A stretch of DNA of 21,369 nt from an uncultured Rhodocyclaceae bacterium (GTDB lineage Bacteria > Pseudomonadota > Gammaproteobacteria > Burkholderiales > Rhodocyclaceae). How positions within the stretch are numbered: position 1 is the first letter of the stretch; every line of letters begins with the position of its first letter. This document shows, in pieces, positions 12,401-21,369 of this stretch. The stretch is from assembly GCA_900549295.1 (NCBI GenBank), contig URNG01000049.1, forward strand, positions 1 through 21,369, given 5' to 3'. The translations under genes were made by a program, and so were the position numbers. A model generated the notes under the pieces. It was not told where the DNA came from. It saw only the letters and a program-made list of their open reading frames with translations, and did no database searches.

Positions 12401-15172
12401 ATGACGAATCGCCCCACTGCCGAGCGCCTGGACGCTCCGAGCGCCGACTGGCATACCCTGACGCCGGATCAGGTCGGACAGATTCTGCACACTGGCGCAA
12501 GCGGCCTGACGGACGGCGAAGCCCGCCAGCGGCTGACCCGCCACGGCCCGAACCGCCTGGCGCCGCCCAAGAAACGCGGGCCGCTGCTGCGCCTCCTGCT
12601 GCAATTTCACAACATCCTGCTCTACGTGATGATGGCGGCGGCCGTCATCACCGCCCTGCTCGGCCACTGGATCGACACCGGGGTGCTGATGATGGCGGTC
12701 GTCATCAACGCCATCATCGGTTTCATTCAGGAAGGCAAGGCGGAATCGGCGCTCGACGCCATTCGCGCCATGCTGTCGCCGCATGCCACGGTGATCCGCG
12801 ACGGACAGCGCCGCGAGATCGACGCCGCCGGCCTCGCGCCGGGCGACGCGGTGGCGCTGGCCTCCGGCGACCGGGTGCCGGCCGACCTGCGCCTGATCGA
12901 GGTGCGCGACCTGCGTATCGAGGAAGCCGCGCTGACGGGCGAATCGCTGCCGGTCGAAAAAAGCGCCGCCGCGGTGGCCGCCGACGCGCCCCTGGGCGAC
13001 CGTTGCGGCATGGCCTACTCCGGCACGCTGGTGGTTTACGGGCAGGCGACGGGCATCGTCGTGGCGACCGGCAGCGCCACCGAACTGGGCAAGATCAACC
13101 AGATGCTGTCCGGCATCGGCAGCCTGACGACACCCCTGCTGCGCCAGATCGACGCCTTCGGCCGGATGCTGGCCCTGGTCATTCTGGGCATGTCGGCGGC
13201 CACCTTCATTCTCGGCACCCTGTGGCGCGGCAACAGCCCGGCGGAAATGTTCGTGCTGGTGGTGGCGCTGGTCGCCTCGGCCATCCCCGAGGGCCTGCCG
13301 GCGATCATGACCGTCACCCTGGCGCTGGGCGTGCAGCGCATGGCCCGGCGCAGCGCCATCGTCCGCAGCCTGCCGGCGGTCGAGGCGCTCGGCTCGGTGA
13401 CGGTGATCTGTTCCGACAAGACCGGCACCCTGACCCGCAACGAAATGACTGTGCAGCGCATCGTGTGCGGCGGCCAGGTGTTCGAGGTCGGCGGTGTCGG
13501 CTACACCCCGGCGGGCGATCTGAGCCTTGGCGGGCGCATCGTCGACGCCGAGCATTACCCGGCGCTGGCCCTGGCGATCCGCGCCGGCGTGCTGTGCAAC
13601 GACGCCCGGCTGTATGAAGAGGCGGACAGCGACGGCGGCGCATGGCGCATCGAGGGCGACCCCACGGAAGGCGCCTTGCTCGCGCTCGGCGGCAAGACCG
13701 GCTTCACGCAGCGCCTCGGCGACGCCGCCTGGCCCCGGTGCGACGCCCTGCCCTTCGAATCGGAACACCGTTTCATGGCGACCTGTCACCGCGACAGCGA
13801 CGATGCGCCGTGGATTTTCGTCAAGGGCGCGCCGGAGCGCATCTTCGACATGTGCAGCGCGCAGTTGAACCACGATGGCGGCCCCTCCGGCAACCACGAC
13901 AGCGAGCAGCCGCTCGACATCGACTACTGGCGGCGCATGGTCAACGACACCGCAGCGCAGGGCCTGCGCCTGTTGGCCCTGGCCTGCAAGCGCAGCGCGC
14001 CGCAGGGCGGGCGGATCGGCTTTGCCGACATGGAAACGGGTTTCACCCTGCTCGCCCTGGTCGGCATCATCGACCCGCCGCGCGCCGAGGCGGTGCGCGC
14101 CGTGCGCGAGTGCCACCATGCCGGCATCCGGGTCAAGATGATTACCGGCGACCACGCCGAAACGGCGCGCGCCATCGGGGCGCAACTGGCGATCGGCGCC
14201 GGCAAGCCGGCCATCACGGGCGCCGAAATCGCCATGATGGACGACGACGCCCTGCGCCGGGTGGCGAGGGAAGTGGACGTTTTCGCGCGCGCCGCGCCGG
14301 AACACAAGCTGCGGCTGGTCGAGGCGCTGCAGAAAGACGGTCAGGTGGTGGCGATGACCGGCGACGGCGTCAACGACGCCCCGGCGCTGAAACGCGCCGA
14401 CGTCGGTGTGGCGATGGGGATGAAAGGCACCGAGGCGGCCAAGGAAGCCGCCGACATGGTGCTGGCCGACGACAATTTCGCCACCATCGCCAGCGCCGTG
14501 CGCGAGGGCCGCGCCGTCTACGACAACCTCAAGAAGTTCATCCTGTTCATGCTGCCCACCAGCGGCGGCGAGGTGCTGGTGGTGATCGCCGCCATCCTGT
14601 TCGAGCTGACCCTGCCCTTGACGCCGGCGCAGGTCTTGTGGATCAACATGGTCACCTCCAGCACGCTGGGGCTGGCGCTGGCTTTCGAGCCGGCCGAGCG
14701 CGGCATCATGAACCGGCGGCCGCGCCCACCCGGCGAGGCGCTGCTGTCGGGCTTCTTCGTCTGGCGCGTGCTGCTGGTGTCGGCGCTCATGATGACGGGC
14801 GCGCTCGGCCTCTTCCTGTGGGAGCTGAACGCCGGCACCCGCCTCGAAACGGCGCGCACGATGGCCGTCAACGCCGTGGTGGCGGCGGAAATGTTCTACC
14901 TCGTGAACAGCCGCTTCATCCTGCAACCGGTCGTCAACCGCGACGGCCTCACCGGCAACCCTTACGTCCTGGTGGCGATTGCCGCCTGCCTGCCCTTGCA
15001 GATCGCCTATACCCACCTGCCCGTCATGCAGGCCATTTTCGATTCGGCCGACCTGACGCTGCTGGAATGGGGCAAGGTGCTGGCTGCCGGTCTGCTGGTG
15101 TTCTGCGTCGCGGAACTGGAGAAATTCATCGTCCGCAGAACGCCGCTGGCGGCGCGTCTGAGCCTGGCGTAA
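12401..15172 (+). CDS. P-type cation-transporting ATPase (P2-type)
   Basis: A 923-aa inner-membrane pump. Domains in order: cation-ATPase N-terminal domain (about 15-80); M1-M2; actuator with TGES (179-182); M3-M4 with PEGL at 296-299; phosphorylation site DKTGTLT (Asp339); nucleotide domain with KGAPERI; hinge TGDGVNDAP (653-661); and six C-terminal helices. The M4 segment (SAIPEGLPA, then LALGVQRMARR) is the P2A (SERCA-like/CtpF-like) form, so Ca2+ or another divalent ion is the best guess. In M6, WINMVTSSTLGLALAFEP lacks the aspartate of true Ca2+ pumps (NLVTDG), so the ion is uncertain. The ATG at 12401 is preceded by AGGAAAAGG. Confidence 0.88.
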   Translation: MTNRPTAERLDAPSADWHTLTPDQVGQILHTGASGLTDGEARQRLTRHGPNRLAPPKKRGPLLRLLLQFHNILLYVMMAAAVITALLGHWIDTGVLMMAVVINAIIGFIQEGKAESALDAIRAMLSPHATVIRDGQRREIDAAGLAPGDAVALASGDRVPADLRLIEVRDLRIEEAALTGESLPVEKSAAAVAADAPLGDRCGMAYSGTLVVYGQATGIVVATGSATELGKINQMLSGIGSLTTPLLRQIDAFGRMLALVILGMSAATFILGTLWRGNSPAEMFVLVVALVASAIPEGLPAIMTVTLALGVQRMARRSAIVRSLPAVEALGSVTVICSDKTGTLTRNEMTVQRIVCGGQVFEVGGVGYTPAGDLSLGGRIVDAEHYPALALAIRAGVLCNDARLYEEADSDGGAWRIEGDPTEGALLALGGKTGFTQRLGDAAWPRCDALPFESEHRFMATCHRDSDDAPWIFVKGAPERIFDMCSAQLNHDGGPSGNHDSEQPLDIDYWRRMVNDTAAQGLRLLALACKRSAPQGGRIGFADMETGFTLLALVGIIDPPRAEAVRAVRECHHAGIRVKMITGDHAETARAIGAQLAIGAGKPAITGAEIAMMDDDALRRVAREVDVFARAAPEHKLRLVEALQKDGQVVAMTGDGVNDAPALKRADVGVAMGMKGTEAAKEAADMVLADDNFATIASAVREGRAVYDNLKKFILFMLPTSGGEVLVVIAAILFELTLPLTPAQVLWINMVTSSTLGLALAFEPAERGIMNRRPRPPGEALLSGFFVWRVLLVSALMMTGALGLFLWELNAGTRLETARTMAVNAVVAAEMFYLVNSRFILQPVVNRDGLTGNPYVLVAIAACLPLQIAYTHLPVMQAIFDSADLTLLEWGKVLAAGLLVFCVAELEKFIVRRTPLAARLSLA

Positions 15173-15211
15173 GCGCCGGGCGGATTACCCTGCACCGTTC
15201 CCTTCCCTAAA

Positions 15212-15228
15212 TGCACCAACAAGGTGCA
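15212..15228 (+). promoter_or_regulatory. NtrC enhancer site 1 of glnA
   Basis: TGCACC-AACAA-GGTGCA is a 12/12 match to the NtrC palindrome (19 bp with flanking A/T). It is centred -140 from the predicted glnA start. Confidence 0.9.
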
Positions 15229-15244
15229 TTGTGCAGGTGCGCGG

Positions 15245-15261
15245 CGCACCATCATGGCGCA
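15245..15261 (+). promoter_or_regulatory. NtrC enhancer site 2 of glnA
   Basis: CGCACC-ATCAT-GGCGCA matches 5/6 in each half-site and is centred about -107. The pair spacing equals that of the E. coli glnAp2 enhancer. Confidence 0.8.
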
Positions 15262-15304
15262 CTGGCGCGCACCTGTTTCGGGCGTCAGAAAAAAACTGGC
15301 TGAA

Positions 15305-15317
15305 AATCATGGTGTTA
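15305..15317 (+). promoter_or_regulatory. IHF-like site, glnA promoter
   Basis: AATCATGGTGTTA has one mismatch to WATCAANNNNTTR and is centred about -49, between the enhancer and the promoter. Confidence 0.35.
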
Positions 15318-15333
15318 CATCACCGTCAATGGG

Positions 15334-15350
15334 TGGCACGCTTAATGCTT
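15334..15350 (+). promoter_or_regulatory. Sigma-54 promoter of glnA
   Basis: TGGCACG-N4-ATGC has GG (15335-15336) and GC (15347-15348) at the required 12-bp distance. The start is predicted near 15360, giving a 62-nt leader. Confidence 0.85.
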
Positions 15351-15421
15351 TATTGGGATCGCTTGTATCAAACCACGCTGTGATCGTCGCCTCTTTCCCT
15401 TTTTATTCAGGAGTTTCCCTC

Positions 15422-16831
15422 ATGACCCCCCAAGACGTAATCCGCATGATCCAGGAACAGGAAGTCCGTTTCGTCGATTTCCGTTTCACCGACATCCGGG
15501 GCAAGGAACAGCACGTCGGTGTGCCGGCGCACACCGTCGATCTCGACAAGCTGGCCGACGGCCACGCTTTCGACGGCTCTTCGATCGGCGGCTGGAAAGG
15601 CATCCAGGCGTCCGACATGCAGCTCATGCCTGATCCGGCCTCGGCCTACATCGACCCCTTCATGGAAGAAACGACGCTGATCATGACTTGCGACGTCATC
15701 GAACCAGCCGACGGCAAGGGCTACGACCGCGATCCGCGCTCCATCGCCAAGCGCGCCGAAGCCTATCTGCAAAGCACCGGACTGGGCGACACCGCCTACT
15801 TCGGCCCGGAACCGGAATTCTTCATCTTCGATTCGGTGGAATGGAAGGTCGACATGTCCGGCTCCTACTGCAAGATCTTCTCGGAAGAAGCCGCCTGGTC
15901 GACCGACGGCAAGTTCGACGGGCGCAACAGCGGCTACCGTCCCGGCGTCAAGGGCGGCTACTTCCCGGTGCCGCCGGTCGATAGCCTGAACGATTTGCGC
16001 GTCGCCATGTGCATCGCCCTGGAAGCCTGCGGCGTGCCGGTCGAAGTGCATCACCACGAAGTCGCCACCGCCGGCCAGTGCGAAATCGGCACCGTGTTCA
16101 ACACCCTGGTGCGCCGCGCCGACCAGACCCAGATCCTCAAGTACATCGTCCAGAACGTCGCCTACCAGCACGGCAAGACGGCCACCTTCATGCCCAAGCC
16201 CATCGTCGGCGACAACGGTTCCGGCATGCACGTGCACCAGTCGATCTGGAAGGACGGCAAGAACCTGTTCGCGGGCAACGGCTACGCCGGTCTGTCCGAA
16301 TTCGCGCTCTACTACATCGGCGGCATCATCAAGCATGCGCGCGCGCTCAACGCCATCACCAACCCCGGCACCAACAGCTACAAACGCTTGGTGCCCGGCT
16401 ACGAAGCGCCGGTCAAGCTGGCCTACTCGGCGCGCAACCGCTCGGCTTCAATCCGCATTCCGCACGTGCAGAGCAGCAAGGCGCGGCGCATCGAAACGCG
16501 CTTCCCCGATCCTTCGGCCAACCCCTATCTGTGCTTCGCGGCGCTGATGATGGCCGGTCTGGACGGCGTGCAGAACAAGATTCACCCCGGCGATCCAGCC
16601 GACAAGAACCTGTACGACCTGCCGCCGGAAGAAGACCGCAAGATCCCGACCGTGTGCTCCAGCCTCGATCAGGCGCTGGATTATCTCGACAAGGATCGTG
16701 AATTCCTGACCCGTGGCGGCGTTTTCAGCGATGATTTCATCAATGCCTACATCGACCTCAAGATGGAAGAAGTGCAGCGTTTCCGCATGACCACCCATCC
16801 GGTCGAATTCGATATGTACTACGCGCTGTAA
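15422..16831 (+). CDS. glnA: Type I glutamine synthetase
   Basis: A 469-aa protein of GSI length. It forms glutamine from glutamate, ammonia and ATP as a cytosolic dodecamer. Visible are the beta-grasp N-terminal domain with DGSSIGGW, the metal-binding EPEFFIFDS, the ATP-site [12 protein letters not shown], the glutamate flap [18 protein letters not shown], and adenylylation Tyr398 in NLYDLPPEE, which marks a GSI-beta enzyme controlled by GlnE. The ATG at 15422 (after a GGAG motif) gives the normal N terminus. In-frame starts back to 15224 would run through the sigma-54 promoter and are rejected. It is the first gene of the glnA-ntrB-ntrC cluster. Confidence 0.97.
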   Translation: MTPQDVIRMIQEQEVRFVDFRFTDIRGKEQHVGVPAHTVDLDKLADGHAFDGSSIGGWKGIQASDMQLMPDPASAYIDPFMEETTLIMTCDVIEPADGKGYDRDPRSIAKRAEAYLQSTGLGDTAYFGPEPEFFIFDSVEWKVDMSGSYCKIFSEEAAWSTDGKFDGRNSGYRPGVKGGYFPVPPVDSLNDLRVAMCIALEACGVPVEVHHHEVATAGQCEIGTVFNTLVRRADQTQILKYIVQNVAYQHGKTATFMPKPIVGDNGSGMHVHQSIWKDGKNLFAGNGYAGLSEFALYYIGGIIKHARALNAITNPGTNSYKRLVPGYEAPVKLAYSARNRSASIRIPHVQSSKARRIETRFPDPSANPYLCFAALMMAGLDGVQNKIHPGDPADKNLYDLPPEEDRKIPTVCSSLDQALDYLDKDREFLTRGGVFSDDFINAYIDLKMEEVQRFRMTTHPVEFDMYYAL

Positions 16832-16841
16832 AACAGGCGCT

Positions 16842-16872
16842 GGCGCGCGGTTTCACGCCGCGCGCCGGTTTT
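16842..16872 (+). terminator. Weak terminator/attenuator between glnA and ntrB
   Basis: The perfect 9-bp stem GGCGCGCGG (16842-16850) / CCGCGCGCC (16858-16866) with a 7-nt loop is followed by GGTTTTG. The short T-run suggests partial termination, letting some glnA transcripts continue into ntrBC, as in enteric bacteria. Confidence 0.6.
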
Positions 16873-16914
16873 GCCGTCCAGCAGCCCTCTTTTTTACAAG
16901 GAAAGCCAGACACC

Positions 16915-17993
16915 GTGCGCACTCCGGGCCGTTCCGACACCATCCCCGCCTTTGCCGGCCTCGACCTTCTGGTCTCGGCCGTGGTGTTGCTCGACGAAGG
17001 GCTGTGCATCCGTTACTGCAACCCGGCGGCGGAAAACCTGTTCGCCGTCAGCAAGCGGGTCTGCCTCGGCAAGCCGCTTTCCCTCCTGCTGGACGCCACG
17101 CCGACCCTGCTCGCGACGCTGGAAAACACCCTGGCGCACCGCTGGAGCTACACCAAGCACGACATCGTGGTGCTGCGCGACCGGGCCGAGCCGGTGCATC
17201 TGGACTGCTCGATCAGTCCGCTGGAAATTCCCGAAGCGCAGCTTCTGCTCGAATTCCGCCCCATCGACCAGCAGCTGCAAACGGCGCGCGAGGAACGCGA
17301 AGCCATGCAGCAGGTCGCCAACCGCGAGCTGATCCGCAATCTGGCGCATGAAATCAAGAATCCGCTCGGTGGCATCCGGGGGGCGGCGCAACTGCTCGGA
17401 GACGAACTCGGCGACCCCGAGCTGCGGCAATACACCCAGGTCATCATCGACGAGGCCGACCGTCTGCAAGCCCTGATGCGGCGGCTGCTCTCCTCGCACC
17501 ACGCGATGCAGCCGGCCCCGATCAACATCCACGAAGTCCTCGAACCGATCCGCAAGCTGATCTGCGCCGAATTCCCCGATCTCACCGTGCGCTGCGACTA
17601 CGACATCTCGCTGCCCGAGATCGCCGGCGACCGCGAGCAGTTGATCCAGGTCGTCCTCAACATCATGCGCAACGCCGCGCAGGCGGTGGCCGGCAGCGGC
17701 GAAATCACCCTGCGCACCCGCATCCGCCGTCAGGTGACGCTGGCCAAGAAGCGGCACCGGCTGGCGCTGGAATTGCAGATCATCGACAACGGCCCCGGCA
17801 TTCCGGAAGCCATCCGCGACCGGGTGTTCTACCCGCTCGTTTCCGCCCGCAGCGGCGGCACCGGCCTCGGGCTGGCGCTGGCGCACGATTTCATCTGGCA
17901 GCACCAGGGCAGCATCGAAGTCGAATCCGCCCCGGGGCGCACCTGCTTTACCGTCTGCCTGCCCCTGATTAACGCCGCCCCGGAGGAAAAATG

Positions 17994-17994
<1 letters not shown>
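16915..17994 (+). CDS. ntrB: Nitrogen regulation sensor histidine kinase NtrB (GlnL)
   Basis: A 359-aa cytosolic kinase with no membrane segments. It has an N-terminal PAS domain (about 10-120), an H-box with H145 (NLAHEIKNPLGGI), an N-box N253 (NIMRNAAQAV), a G1 box DNGPGIP (291-297), and a G2 box GGTGLGLALA. In the family NtrB phosphorylates NtrC under nitrogen limitation, and PII binding turns it into a phosphatase. The start is GTG 16915; AAGGAAA lies about 10 bases upstream, slightly far. It is 83 bp after glnA, and its TGA overlaps the ntrC start. Confidence 0.95.
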
Positions 17995-19496
<1,502 letters not shown>

Positions 19497-19497
19497 C

Positions 19498-20951
<1,454 letters not shown>

Positions 20952-20955
<4 letters not shown>

Positions 20956-21369
20956 GCACGGGCCTTGAGTGCCGCGGCGTTGGCGTGGGAGTGGGCGGGC
21001 GCACGGCGCGACTGGCGCTGGTGGACGCCCGCTTGCGGCCGGCATGTTTCACCGCCATCGTTGGCCCCAACGGAGCCGGCAAATCCACGCTGCTGTCGCA
21101 TCTGGCTGGCGAGCGTGCGCCGCTGTGCGGCGAGGTTGTCCTCGACGGACGGCCATTGGCGCGCCACGGAGCCCAGGCGCTGGCTCTGCGGCGTGCCGTC
21201 ATGCCCCAGGATTGCAGCGTGGCCTTTGATTTCACGGCGCAGGAGGTCGTGGAGCTGGGCCGCTACCCGCATCGGGGCCGGCCTGGGGCGCAGGAAGGCC
21301 AGATCGTGCCTCGGGCCATGGAGTTGACCCAGGTCGCGCACCTGGCCGAGCGCAGCGTGACTACCCTGT
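20952..21369 (+). CDS. HmuV-like heme/iron ABC transporter ATPase (partial)
   Basis: The ATG at 20952 overlaps the permease stop (ATGA), and AGGAG lies 6 bases upstream. 139 residues are visible before the window ends. Walker A is GPNGAGKST. The Q-loop region AVMPQDCSVAFDFTAQEVV and ELGRYPHRG match HmuV, the ATPase of periplasmic-binding-protein-dependent hemin importers. The signature and Walker B lie beyond the end. Heme as substrate is inferred from the Q-loop neighbourhood; siderophore uptake is possible. Confidence 0.82.

Noticed and set aside
12026..15016. 996-codon open frame on the minus strand
   Set aside because: It is antisense to the P-type ATPase, whose motifs are complete; the peptide is His/Gly/Ala-rich with no family features, typical of GC-rich shadow frames.
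15224..15421. N-terminal extension of glnA to an upstream start
   Set aside because: It would overlap the NtrC sites and sigma-54 promoter and add 66 residues foreign to GSI; the normal N terminus starts at 15422.

Overview
The window looks like chromosomal DNA of a GC-rich betaproteobacterium, probably Rhodocyclales-like. This is inferred from protein style and gene order (glnA-ntrB-ntrC, and TorF porin-glnK-amtB), not from any rRNA. Most genes are core nitrogen and envelope metabolism. An AT-richer accessory island lies between about 7.0 and 11.4 kb. Both window ends cut through genes.

Layout. 1-671: the 3' end of a UvrD/Rep-type helicase. 996-3151 (minus): dapF then dapL, which make LL- and meso-diaminopimelate by the aminotransferase route. 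3465-3794 (minus): a YnfA-family membrane protein. 4204-6785 (plus): TorF-family porin, PII protein glnK and ammonium channel amtB, closed by a strong terminator. 6949-7086: a 3' fragment of a YoeB-type toxin gene. 7185-11208: an integron on the minus strand with five cassettes. From the attI side these encode a 112-aa unknown, a 202-aa membrane-anchored unknown, a PD-(D/E)XK nuclease, a 225-aa unknown and an OXA-1-like class D beta-lactamase. Each is followed by an attC site. The integrase gene is reduced to its first ~30 codons and abuts an IS3-family transposase remnant, so the array looks frozen. 11508-12221 (minus): class I glutamine amidotransferase. 12401-15172 (plus): P-type cation ATPase. 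15422-19496 (plus): glnA, ntrB, ntrC. 19498-20955: the N-terminal third of gltB, fused in frame to the last ~25 codons of a FecCD-type permease. 20952-end: a HmuV-like ATPase.

How the genes work together. NtrB/NtrC is the nitrogen two-component system, GlnK/AmtB senses and imports ammonium, and GlnA assimilates it. Three promoters in the window share one geometry: two NtrC-type palindromes centred near -140 and -108, an IHF-like site near -50, and a sigma-54 -24/-12 element. They lie upstream of glnA, of torF-glnK-amtB and, unexpectedly, of dapF-dapL. The last would put cell-wall/lysine precursor synthesis under nitrogen control, and is the most interesting regulatory observation here. The others are the frozen integron with its OXA and nuclease cassettes, and the gltB/permease chimera, which is either a real deletion or an assembly join.
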